Source of the DNA: Streptomyces sp. MRC013
GTDB lineage: Bacteria > Actinomycetota > Actinomycetes > Streptomycetales > Streptomycetaceae
Assembly: GCF_023614235.1 (NCBI RefSeq)
Contig: NZ_CP094264.1
Span: forward strand, 4,898,001 to 4,962,000
Direction: 5' to 3'
DNA: 64,000 bases
Part shown: in pieces, positions 44,126-51,850 of the stretch
Position numbering within the stretch: the first letter of the stretch is position 1
Layout of the letters: each line of letters begins with the position of its first letter
The notes under the pieces: model-generated
Databases searched by the model: none
The model's input: only the letters and a program-made list of their open reading frames with translations
Told to the model about the DNA's origin: nothing
Position numbers and translations under genes: made by a program

Positions 44126-45430
44126 TCAGTCCGTCAGCCGGCCTACGAAGTCGGCGGCGTCTTCCACGGCCTTGGAGAACTTGTTCGGATCGAAGGTGAT
44201 CTCAAGGCCCACCGCGCCGCCGAGACCGGGAGAGATTCCAGCTTTGCCGCCGAGCTTGTACTGGCCAGTCTCTTCGTCCTTCTTGTAACCGAACCACGTC
44301 TCGGCGCCGGGGCCGACCCAACCCTCGCCGGTCAAGCCCACACCGATACCGGCTGCTTCTACACCTCCGGCGGCGGATGCCTTGCCGCCGGCGAACGCCT
44401 TTGCCTTGACGGTCACCTCCTCCTTGGTTGCCTTGGCGGTGACCCCTGCCTCGGCGCCGGCGAACCCTTCCAGCCGCCCGTAGCCGCCTACATGCCCGTA
44501 TTCGGCTCGCCCTTCAACCAGGGACCGGGCACCCACCGAAGCCTCGCCCTTGGCGACGAAGCCCTCGTCGGTGAACCCCAGGTTTCCGGTGGCTCTGGCT
44601 CCCGCGTACATCTCATCGATTCCGGAAAGAGCCAGCCGCCCGTGGGTTCCCTCGCCCTTCGCTGTTGCATGGAAGAGGTCGGCGTACGCCTTGACCGAGC
44701 CTTCCTTGCCATACTTGACGCCGCTGACGGTGAAGCCGACGTCAGGTCCAGTCACCGTGGCGCCGCTGGTCTTCGTTCCGTCCTTCGCTTCCTCGGCCGG
44801 TAGGGTCTTCGGGGCTTTGTCCAGGTCGCCTTCGGCGTACGCGTTGAACCCGTTGAGGGTTGCGTCCTTGCCGCTGCCTCGGCCGAAGGCATCCTTGTTG
44901 CTATCGACGACGGCGGCGCTCAGGGTCGCCTTGACGTGCTGGTCGGTCTCGTCGACGGCCTTCACCCGGTCTTCGATGAGTTTCTGCCATTTGCCGACGG
45001 CTGCCTGGACTGAGGACTGGTATTCCGGATCGTGGTGGTAGGCGTTGCGCTCACCATCGGTGAGCTTGGAAGAGTCAAAGGCGATAAATCCCTGTTCCGA
45101 GACGGTCATGCCAGCGGCTATCGCGTCGTCGCGTATGCTCTCCAATTTCTTCTTGAGGTCGGTGAACTTCTCGTGGGCGTCCCGCAGTAGGCTCGCAATA
45201 GCCCTGGCTTGAGCCTGGGCAGCGGAGTACTCGTAACGGGTCGCCGAGAAGCTCGTCTGCGCGACTCCGGCGCTGAGACCGACCCAGCTCCGCCCCATGG
45301 CGACCTTCTGGACGCTCTCGCCGTACCTGGTCTCGACCTTCTTCAACTCAGCCGCCATGGATTCCCACTTGGCGGCTGCCCTTGTCAGGAGCTCTAGATC
45401 GGTGGTCATGACTTCGTGGTACGTCAGCAC
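44126..45430 (-). CDS. WXG-type protein with Gly/Ala-rich C-terminus, probable type VII effector
   Basis: 434 residues. The first 100 form a helical hairpin with a WxG turn (GRSWVGLSAGVA) and a second helix AQARAIASLLRDAHEKFTDLKKKLESI, as in ESX substrates. The C-terminal 230 residues consist of repeated Gly/Ala-rich strand-like segments (GRAEYGHVGGYGRLEG, AFAGGKASAAGGVEAAG, GGKAGISPGLGGAVG), a composition that could build a barrel-like or membrane-active structure. GTG 45428-45430 with AGGAG at good spacing is preferred to an ATG 21 bases later. It follows the small WXG-like gene by 9 bases. Confidence 0.8.
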   Translation of the reverse strand: MLTYHEVMTTDLELLTRAAAKWESMAAELKKVETRYGESVQKVAMGRSWVGLSAGVAQTSFSATRYEYSAAQAQARAIASLLRDAHEKFTDLKKKLESIRDDAIAAGMTVSEQGFIAFDSSKLTDGERNAYHHDPEYQSSVQAAVGKWQKLIEDRVKAVDETDQHVKATLSAAVVDSNKDAFGRGSGKDATLNGFNAYAEGDLDKAPKTLPAEEAKDGTKTSGATVTGPDVGFTVSGVKYGKEGSVKAYADLFHATAKGEGTHGRLALSGIDEMYAGARATGNLGFTDEGFVAKGEASVGARSLVEGRAEYGHVGGYGRLEGFAGAEAGVTAKATKEEVTVKAKAFAGGKASAAGGVEAAGIGVGLTGEGWVGPGAETWFGYKKDEETGQYKLGGKAGISPGLGGAVGLEITFDPNKFSKAVEDAADFVGRLTD

Positions 45431-45439
45431 CGCAGCTCC

Positions 45440-45844
45440 TCAGAAGTCATTCAGCTTCGATGCCGAAGCGCTTACGTCGTCGCCCACTCCGATGTCGGTG
45501 CGCACGAAAATCCCCGAGGCTCCGCGCAGCGCGTTTTTCTCGCTTTCCAGACGAGCCATCAGGTTCTTCACTTGTTGCTCCCACCTCTCCTCGACCGTCT
45601 TCAATCCGGCGGCCGTCTCCCAGCCGTCAAAGCCCTTGCGGAGCAAGCGTGTGGCCTCGTCCGCGTGGTCCGAGGCTTTCTTCGTGTTTGGTTGGAGTTC
45701 AGTTTCGATCGTGATGGATGCGGCCTTCTTCTCCGCAGGTGAAGAGGCGAAGTCCTGATCTCCACCCGGGGTCGACGGTCCAAGACCGCCGTTCATCCGC
45801 GCGCCCACGTGAATATCCGTGACGTTCGCGTTCCCGTGTGCCAA
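45440..45844 (-). CDS. Small WXG100-like protein, first gene of the cassette
   Basis: 134 residues as read from a TTG at 45842-45844. The centre is a two-helix hairpin with GFDGWETAAGLKTVEERWEQQ, like WXG100 partners although the exact W-x-G is absent. The TTG has no ribosome site. An ATG at 45865-45867 with AGGGAAG at ideal spacing lies one base out of frame (reading MPDEAPRG); one extra G in the GGGG at 45846-45850 would join it to this frame and give 142 residues. I suspect the true start is that ATG. Confidence 0.7.
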   Translation of the reverse strand: MAHGNANVTDIHVGARMNGGLGPSTPGGDQDFASSPAEKKAASITIETELQPNTKKASDHADEATRLLRKGFDGWETAAGLKTVEERWEQQVKNLMARLESEKNALRGASGIFVRTDIGVGDDVSASASKLNDF

Positions 45845-45867
45845 CCCCTGGGTGCCTCATCTGGCAT

Positions 45868-46577
45868 GGCGTACTTCCCTGTTGTCAGACCTGATTACCC
45901 GTAAGTCAGATTGTATTGGTGATCCGGAGTGCATGTGGGGCCTCTGGCCAAGAATTGCGAGATGTCTGGTCTTCACAGTGACCTCGTGAGGGTCCGCTCG
46001 CTCGATGAGGCTGCGGATCGGCCGGCAGGGGCGCCTCACTTCCACGGGCGTCGGGGCCGTAAGCCCGATCGTAGTGCGGCTGCGGTCATCGATTGCCGTC
46101 GCAGGGGGGAGGGCCTACGTGTGGCCTGGCACCCGCCAAGAAACGGCCCAGGCCTTATCGTCGTAGCGTCGCATTCACGTCAGAGGAGATGCGAAACCGG
46201 TACTGCTCTACAGGAGTGGGCGGCCCTGCCGTAACGGATGACTGTGCCTCACCATTGCTTGAGGGAGGCGAAGCGCCGCTTGACGACGTTGCACCGCTTG
46301 CAGTTCTGCTTGTCAACGGTCGGCGGTGCCTCTCATGGTTGCTGCGCCAGAGTCAGTTGCACCTCCGGTCGGGCCGTTCGGGAACATTCCGCTAGGCGAC
46401 CCCAGTACGGAACCTTCATGCGGCCCGGTTCGAAACCGTTCGGTTGTCTGTCCGGGGACGTTCCGGTGCGAGCTGTGGCGGCAAGGGGTGGGCCGGACCC
46501 TAGTCCACTTTGAACGGTTCGTGACGGTGTGTCACCCCATCATGATCCACAAGTCAGGAGCACCCCGGTGACAAGGT
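45868..46577. other. Intergenic region with the cassette promoter and a transposase relic
   Basis: About 700 bases of lower GC than average. Apart from the relic at 46180-46317, I see only short frames with no coding character. The promoter of the WXG cassette must lie at its left side. The region ends at the stop of the small membrane-protein gene. Confidence 0.5.
46180..46317 (-). pseudogene. Decayed C-terminus of an IS5-type transposase
   Basis: Read on the minus strand from 46317: VDKQNCKRCNVVKRRFASLKQW, stop, GTVIRYGRAAHSCRA. This follows the IS5-family end pattern (RNVVERCFNRLKQWRG and then ATRYDKTAxSYRA). An in-frame TGA replaces the expected Arg codon, and no upstream part remains. 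Separate in sequence from the intact IS at 46903. Confidence 0.6.
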
Positions 46578-46901
46578 TCAGTGCCGCCGGCCGGTTCGGG
46601 CGGCCCGCGCGGTCGCCCACGCCGCCCGGAAGAAGAGGACGACGCCGCCGAGTCCGCAGAGTACGGCCACGATGGAACAGGCCGCGACGACGCCGGTTCC
46701 GGCGCCCAGGATCCGCGGCACCGCGTTGACCACCACGAGAAGCCAGAAACCGATCAGGGCCAGCGCCAGCGACCGCGGGTCGGCGACTCGGGTCCGCAGC
46801 CGGCCGGGCGTACGCCCGGTCAGGACGAGCAGGGGCAGCGGAAGCAGCACCAGTGTGCAGACGGCCAGCCCTATAACGTGGAACAGCGCGTTTCCGTTCA
46901 T
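46578..46901 (-). CDS. Small membrane protein cut off from its ribosome site by an IS
   Basis: 107 residues with three predicted membrane helices (VIGLAVCTLVLLPLPLLVL, LALALIGFWLLVVVNAV, VVAACSIVAVLCGLGGVVLFF); a DUF4870-like or EmrE-size bundle, but no family is recognised. The start ATG (46899-46901) is intact, but the base before it is now the right-hand end of an insertion sequence. The ribosome site (AAAAAGGA) that originally preceded it is found at 47884-47892 on the other side of the element. Translation is therefore likely reduced or lost. Confidence 0.7.
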   Translation of the reverse strand: MNGNALFHVIGLAVCTLVLLPLPLLVLTGRTPGRLRTRVADPRSLALALIGFWLLVVVNAVPRILGAGTGVVAACSIVAVLCGLGGVVLFFRAAWATARAARTGRRH

Positions 46902-46921
46902 TGACGTTTTCTCAGCGGTTG

Positions 46922-47728
46922 TCACTTCCATGAGTTGTTGAGGACGAGTGCGGCTTGGGCGATGCGTCCGATCCGGCTGGGGCTGAGCGTGACGTGCTGC
47001 AGCGCGCGCCAGCGCTGCTTGAGTTCAGCGGCGGCCCGTTCGCCCAGGGCCCGGATGCCGCGCAGGAGCCGGTTGTGGGCGCGGTTGTCCGGCGCGAGCG
47101 GGGAAGCGATGTCGGGGTGCGGACGGAACGGGGTGTGGATGCCCTTGCCGGCGCCGGTGTAGCCGACGTCGGCCAGCGTCGGCAGACCGGCGCGGGCCGC
47201 CGCGTACAAGGCGGGCAGGGCATGGATGCGGGCGGCACGCAGGTCGTGGACGGATCCGGGTTCGACGTCGGAGACCCACAGCGGGGTGCCGTCGGGTGCG
47301 GCCACGAACTGGATGTTCCCGGCGAAGTGCCGAGCCTTGCCGGAGTACCACAGGTCGTTGCCCTTCTCGGTAGTCCCGGCGACACGGTCGCAGGAGATCA
47401 GGGTGCCGTCCAGCACCACGTGGCTCATCTGCCGCGCGCGGCAGCGGTCCAGCACCTCATGCAGCTCGGGGGCCTGGTCGGCCAGGACGTCGATCGCCTC
47501 GTGGAGGTAGCGGTAGCCGGTGGCCTGCGAGATTCCCGCATCGCGGGCCAGGCAGTGCACGCAGCCGGCCTCGCGGAACCAGCGCAGCACGAAGACGGCC
47601 TGCCGGAACGGGCTCAACGCCCGGGAGCCCTTCGGGGTGCCGATCCGGCGGCGGTGGCCGGCCAGCAGCCGGGCCACGTATTCCACCACGTGGCGCGGGA
47701 CGTCGAGCATGGCAACATAGGTGACCAA
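46922..47728 (-). CDS. IS5-family transposase (DDE_Tnp_4 type)
   Basis: 268 residues from a TTG at 47726-47728 with AGAGG seven bases upstream (an internal ATG 18 bases later is an alternative). N-terminal HTH (CLARDAGISQATGYRYLHEA), then the DDE triad: Asp in HVVLDGTLISCDR, Asp in LADVGYTGAGKG and Glu in RALGERAAAELKQRW. No stop or frameshift, so it is probably functional. Product acts on the inverted repeats of its own element. Confidence 0.9.
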   Translation of the reverse strand: MVTYVAMLDVPRHVVEYVARLLAGHRRRIGTPKGSRALSPFRQAVFVLRWFREAGCVHCLARDAGISQATGYRYLHEAIDVLADQAPELHEVLDRCRARQMSHVVLDGTLISCDRVAGTTEKGNDLWYSGKARHFAGNIQFVAAPDGTPLWVSDVEPGSVHDLRAARIHALPALYAAARAGLPTLADVGYTGAGKGIHTPFRPHPDIASPLAPDNRAHNRLLRGIRALGERAAAELKQRWRALQHVTLSPSRIGRIAQAALVLNNSWK

Positions 47729-47791
47729 CGTGAAGCCTCTGGTGCAACGGACGATCTTGTGGTGAGAACTGTCCTACCAGAGGCTTCACGT
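47728..47791 (-). promoter_or_regulatory. Hairpin that can hide the transposase ribosome site
   Basis: ACGTGAAGCCTCTGGT (47728-47743) and its perfect 16-base complement (47776-47791) enclose 32 bases. On the transposase message the distal arm contains AGAGG, the ribosome site, and the start codon. A transcript that comes from outside the element would fold and block translation; one started inside the loop would not. Confidence 0.7.
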
Positions 47792-47883
47792 CTGTCCGCA
47801 CCCGGGCCACCGCTGTCCGACCCAACCCTTAACGCCCTGATCAACCCACTTCCCGAAGATTATTTCGCTGAGAAAACGTCATT

Positions 47884-48390
47884 GATCCTTTTTCGGTATG
47901 GAGGCTCGGAACTACTGGGGCTCTCGGCCCGCAGTGACGCCAGTCAGCGCGGCCGGCACGCCTCCGCGGGGGGCGCCCGTCCGGCGCGGTGCGGATGGGC
48001 GATGTCCTGAGCGGCCTCTTTCCGCAGCCTCAATTGCCGTCGTCCGCAGGAAGGATACGGCGTGCGAGCGGTCGGGCACCGATGCAGGGCGCTGCGCGCG
48101 GGCCGCGCGACCGGTCGTTCAGCACGAAGGGTTCGTGGAGCGCGCGCGACCTCGGCACGCCTTCGCCGGCCCGCCCGCCCGGCCGACTTCGAGGGCGCCC
48201 GCGCGGTGCTCGCAGACCCCGTACGCTTCCGGTCCGGCGGCTGAACCGGTTCGGCGGGCGGGTACGGCCCCGGCTCCCCGCCCGCGGCGCCCCACGGGCC
48301 GAAGGCGCGTGCCGCGGTCGCTTCGAGCAGCGCCCGAGGGGCGGTAGCATCGCGCCCGGACCGCGATCGTCTGCCGGGTACGGGGGGTTC
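47884..48390. other. Gap between the IS and the VOC gene
   Basis: About 500 bases. The left edge holds the separated ribosome site of the membrane-protein gene (GGATCC/TTTTT on the plus strand). Plus-strand frames toward 48244 and 48390 are open but have no start with a ribosome site and no protein-like content that I trust. Confidence 0.45.
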
Positions 48391-48837
48391 ATGGAACAGC
48401 GGTTGAGCCTGGTGACGCTGGGCGTCGAGGACGTGGGGGCGAGCCGCCGGTTCTACAGCCGCGGTCTGGGCTGGGAGCCCCTGCTCGACATGGAGGAGAT
48501 CGTCTTCTACCAGGTCGGCAGCGGACTCGCCCTGGCGCTCTTCCCCCTGGCCGAGCTCGGCGCCGACACCGGGCATCCGGCGGTGGCCGGCACGCCCTTC
48601 ACCCTCGCCCAGAACCTCGACTCGCCCGCCGAGGTCGACGCGGCCGTGCGGCGGGCCCGTGCGGCGGGCGCGACCGTCCTCAAGGAGCCGCAACGCGCGG
48701 CGTTCGGCGGCTACCACGGCTATTTCGCCGACCCCGACGGCCACCGCTGGGAGGTCTGCCACAACCCGGGCTGGTCGGTCGCGGACGACGGCACCGTGAC
48801 ACTGGCGCCCGTCGACGCCCCCGGCGGGGAGGGCTGA
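48391..48837 (+). CDS. VOC-family (glyoxalase/bleomycin-resistance-type) protein
   Basis: 148 residues with two beta-alpha-beta-beta-beta modules: RLSLVTLGVEDVGASRRFYSRGLGW in the first, AQNLDSPAEVDAAVRRARAAGATVLKEP and GYHGYFADPDGHRWEVCHNP in the second, with a metal-ligand-like Glu in WEV. Start ATG 48391 has a GGGGGG stretch upstream. Substrate unknown. Its 3' end faces the AsnC gene. Confidence 0.88.
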   Translation: MEQRLSLVTLGVEDVGASRRFYSRGLGWEPLLDMEEIVFYQVGSGLALALFPLAELGADTGHPAVAGTPFTLAQNLDSPAEVDAAVRRARAAGATVLKEPQRAAFGGYHGYFADPDGHRWEVCHNPGWSVADDGTVTLAPVDAPGGEG

Positions 48838-48876
48838 CGGCGCTCCGGCCCGCCCGCCGCCCCTCGTCCCCGCCCC

Positions 48877-49372
48877 TCACCCGCCGCCCGCGCGGGGCGT
48901 GCGCGCCTCCCGCTCCAGGGACTCCACCAGCGGCAGCAGCCGGAACGGCACCCGTTCGCGCAGCGCCACCTCGGTCCGGGCCCGTACGACGCCCGGTATG
49001 CGGACGAGCTGCTGGACGACGTCCTCCAGGTGGGCGTTGTCCCGGGCCACCACCCGTGCCAGAAGATCCCCGCCCCCCGTGATCGAGAACGCCTCGACGA
49101 TCTCCGGTACGGCGGCCAGCGCGTCGCCGACCTCGTCCAGGCGCCCCTGGGTCACCTCCACGTGGACGAAGGCGAGCACCGGGTGACCCAGTGCGGCGGG
49201 GGGAGAGGGACGGGCCCGTGCCCGTGATCACGCCCTCCCGCTCCAGGCGGCCGAGCCGCGCCTGGAGCGTGCCGCGCGCGACGCCGAGGATCCGAGCGTA
49301 CTCCCGCACGCTCGTACGAGGCCGTTCGATGAGGAGCCGGAGGATCCGCGTGTCCAGTTCGTCGACCGGCAT
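48877..49372 (-). CDS. Lrp/AsnC-family regulator, split by a one-base frameshift
   Basis: N-terminal HTH MPVDELDTRILRLLIERPR with TSVREYARILGVARGTLQARLGRLEREGVI, then a break in a run of six G (49198-49203). Removing one base joins it to the RAM ligand domain (PAALGHPVLAFVHVEVTQG, FSITGGGDLLARVVARD, VPGVVRARTEVALRE type), giving 164 residues, normal for the family. It would sense an amino acid or similar small molecule as an octamer. ATG 49370-49372. Both halves are well conserved, so the break is probably an error in the sequence. Confidence 0.85.
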
Positions 49373-49715
49373 GGTCCGTCGCCCCTTCGTGGCCGGGCAT
49401 TCCGTGGGTCGACTGTACCAACGGCGCCGTCTCCGCCGTCCGGGTGCGGCCGTCGGCCCGGTGGCGTCCGGATGGCCGAAGGGGCGCGCGGTCCGGTCGG
49501 CCGGGGAGTTGGCCGAAAAACGCCGGAACACCGGTGCGGGAGGCGCCGCACACCCCGTGACCACGGTGTCGCCCCTCCGGCTGACGTCTCGGAGACGGCC
49601 GTGTGTCGTATCAGAACACCGCAGGGGCGACGCGTACCGTTGACGGCCCATGAGCTGCGGCGTATCACTTTCGGCTAGTGCCGTAACTCTCTCCTTCCAG
49701 GGAGGTGTTCCGTCT
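49373..49715. promoter_or_regulatory. Divergent promoter region between asnC and the beta-propeller gene
   Basis: 343 bases without a gene. The left side serves the AsnC-type regulator; the right end holds cluster operator site A (49667-49688) and a GGGAGG ribosome site for the beta-propeller gene. Confidence 0.55.
49667..49688. promoter_or_regulatory. Cluster operator site A
   Basis: ACTTTCGG-CTAGTG-CCGTAACT: inverted repeat with six of eight arm positions paired, 28 bases before the start of the beta-propeller gene. Same spacing and core as sites B, C and D. Confidence 0.65.
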
Positions 49716-51744
49716 GTGGCGACGCGACGCGCGTTCCTCGCCGGCTCGACCGCAGTTATCTCCGCCGCCCTCCTGCCCCCCTCTCCCGAAGCACACGCCG
49801 AGGCCGGGAGCCAGCTCATGCGTGAACCCCAGTTCATCGGAATCCCCCTCGCCGACGTCCTGCTGCTGGGCGGCACGGTCGCCCCGGGGCCCTCCGGGAG
49901 GCAGGCCCTGTGGAACGCCTCCACGGGCAAGCCCGCCCGCCTCAACGCGATGGACCCCATCACCGGGGACCTGCTGGTCAGCGCCCCGCTGACGGGCGGC
50001 GACGGCGCCTGGGCCGTCACCGCCGCCCCCAGCGGCGTGTACGCGGGCACCTACGGGAACGCGCATCTGTACCGCTGGACGCCGGGCTCCGGCGACACCG
50101 TGGAGGACCTGGGCCTGCCGGTGGCCGGGCAGACCTTCGTCTGGTGCCTCGCCACCGACGACGACGGCAGGGTGTGGGGCGGCACGTTCCCCGGCGGCAG
50201 GGTCTTCCGCTTCGACCCGGCCACCCGCGCCTTCACCGACTTCGGACAGGCCGTCCCGGGGCAGACGTACGTGCGCAGCATCGCCTGCCACGGCGACAGG
50301 GTGTACAGCGGCTCCTACGCGGCCGCCCACATCGCCGAGCTGGACCCGGCCACCGGCGTCTTCACCCAGCTGCCCACGCCGCCCGGCCTCGGCACGATCA
50401 CCGGCAAGCCGGTCTACGACCTCAACGCGTACGACGGCCGGCTGTACGCCCGGATCGGCTCCGACGCCCCCAGCCCGCTCTACGTCTTCGACCTCGCCAC
50501 CCGCACCTGGTCGGACCCCATCCCGGAGGTCCACGGCCTGAGCGTCTCCCCCGCCGGACGAGGACGGGGCGGTCTACTTCTTCCAGCGCAGCGAACTGCG
50601 CCGGTACGACCCGGTCACCGGGCAGAACACCGGCACGGGCCTGTTCCTCACCGGCAAGGTGCAGAACGCCCGCTCGTTCGGCTGGGCCGAGCTGGGCCTG
50701 CCCGACTACCCGGGCCGGAGCCTCGTCGGCACCCTGTGGCGCGGCGACATGTTCCGGTACAACCCGACCACGGGCGCGCACGCCGTGCTGGGGACGAAGG
50801 TCCGCAGGGAGCCGATCGACATCCAGGCCCTCGCCGCCGGGGGCCGCCGCACGGTCTACGCGGGCGGGTTCCTCAACGGCGGCCTGTCGTCCGTCGACAC
50901 CGTGACGGGCGCGGCGTCCTTCCACCGCTTCGGCCAGATCGAGGCGATCCTGCGCGACTCCGAGGGCACGGTCTGGATCGGCCAGTACCCCGACGCGAAG
51001 CTCTTCCGCTACCGGCCGGACCGGCCGTGGAACAGCCCCGAGTACTCCCCGGAGGGCCCGCCCGGCACCCCGGCCAACCCCGAGGCCGTCCTCACCCTCA
51101 AGCCCGAGCTGCAGGCACGGGCCCGCAGCCTCGCCGAGGTCGACGGGAAGATCGCGGTCGGCACGGTCCCGGAGGGCAACCGCCTGGGCGGCGGGCTCGC
51201 CGTGTACGACAAGGACACCGGTGCGTGGACGTTCACCCGCAACGTCGTCCAGGACATGTCGATCGTCGCCCTCACCGCGGCCGACGGCGTGGTCTACGGC
51301 GGGGCGTCGATCTTCGGCGGCCTCGGCACCACCCCGCCCACCCGAACGGCGGGCGCCGCCTTCGCCTACCACGTGGAGCGCGCCGAGAAGCTGTGGGAGC
51401 GGGAACTCGTCCCGGGGATAGCGGCGGTGAGCGCCGTCGCGGTCGCCGGCGGCGCGGTCTGGGCGCTGGCCGGGCACTCGCTGTTCGCCCTCGACCCGGA
51501 GACGGGGGGCGTCCTGCGGCGCCTGGAACTCGGTACGCGCAGCAACGACGGGGCGATCGCGGTCGGCCGCCGCAAGCTGTACGTCTCCGTCGACGGCGCG
51601 CTGATCTTCCGGGTCGACCCCTTCTTCCCCCACCGCGACCCGCAGCTCCTGGTCAACTTCCCGCACCGGCGGCTGGCGGCGCACGAGGGGTGGTTGTACT
51701 TCAGCCGCGGTCCCGAGCTGTACAGGGTCGACGTACGCCGCTGA
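49716..51744 (+). CDS. Tat-exported beta-propeller protein, split by a one-base frameshift
   Basis: About 675 residues after correction. The GTG start gives VATRRAFLAGSTAVISAALL, a twin-arginine signal (TRRAFL). The mature part is a series of repeats with patterns such as VYAGTYGNAHLYRWTPGSG, RVWGGTFPGGRVFRFDPATR and VYSGSYAAAHIAELDPATG, as in NHL/PQQ-like propellers. The frame breaks in CCCCC (50548-50552): dropping one C joins LSVSP to PDEDGAVYFFQRSELRRYDP. The rest runs to TGA 51742-51744. It precedes the ABC importer genes and shares their operator motif, so a role in extracellular capture or processing of the same substrate is likely. Confidence 0.82.
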
Positions 51745-51785
51745 ACCCGGTTCCGGTCCCATTGACAGCCGTTTTCTGCCCGGTT

Positions 51786-51807
51786 ACTTTCGGCCCTGAC
51801 CGAAAGT
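51786..51807. promoter_or_regulatory. Cluster operator site B
   Basis: ACTTTCGG-CCCTGA-CCGAAAGT: a perfect inverted repeat with six-base spacer, 43 bases before the start of the binding-protein gene. The best copy of the motif. Confidence 0.8.
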
Positions 51808-51850
51808 GACCGGGCTTGCCTCTCCTTCTCAGGCCTTGCGGAGGCCCACC

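Larger units (their letters stand above)
46903..47880 (-). mobile_element. IS5-family insertion sequence, complete (978 bp)
   Basis: Terminal inverted repeats GACGTTTTCTCAGCG at 46903-46917 and its perfect complement at 47866-47880. ATT flanks both ends (46900-46902 and 47881-47883) as a 3-bp target duplication of the ANT type, as in the ISL2 group of IS5. One intact transposase gene on the minus strand fills the element, and a hairpin guards its start. All parts are intact, so it could still be active. The exact length of the duplication is ambiguous because the flank TCATTGA is itself palindromic. Confidence 0.85.

Noticed and set aside
46425..46450. CCCGGTTCGAAACCG resembles a tRNA T-arm, suggesting an attachment site at the island edge
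   Set aside because: The 5-bp T-stem does not pair properly and no anticodon or acceptor stem can be drawn around it.
48062..48244. A 60-codon plus-strand frame in the gap after the IS, ending FEGARAVLADPVRFRSGG
   Set aside because: The ending looks slightly protein-like, but there is no ribosome site and the first 40 residues are Arg-rich shadow sequence.
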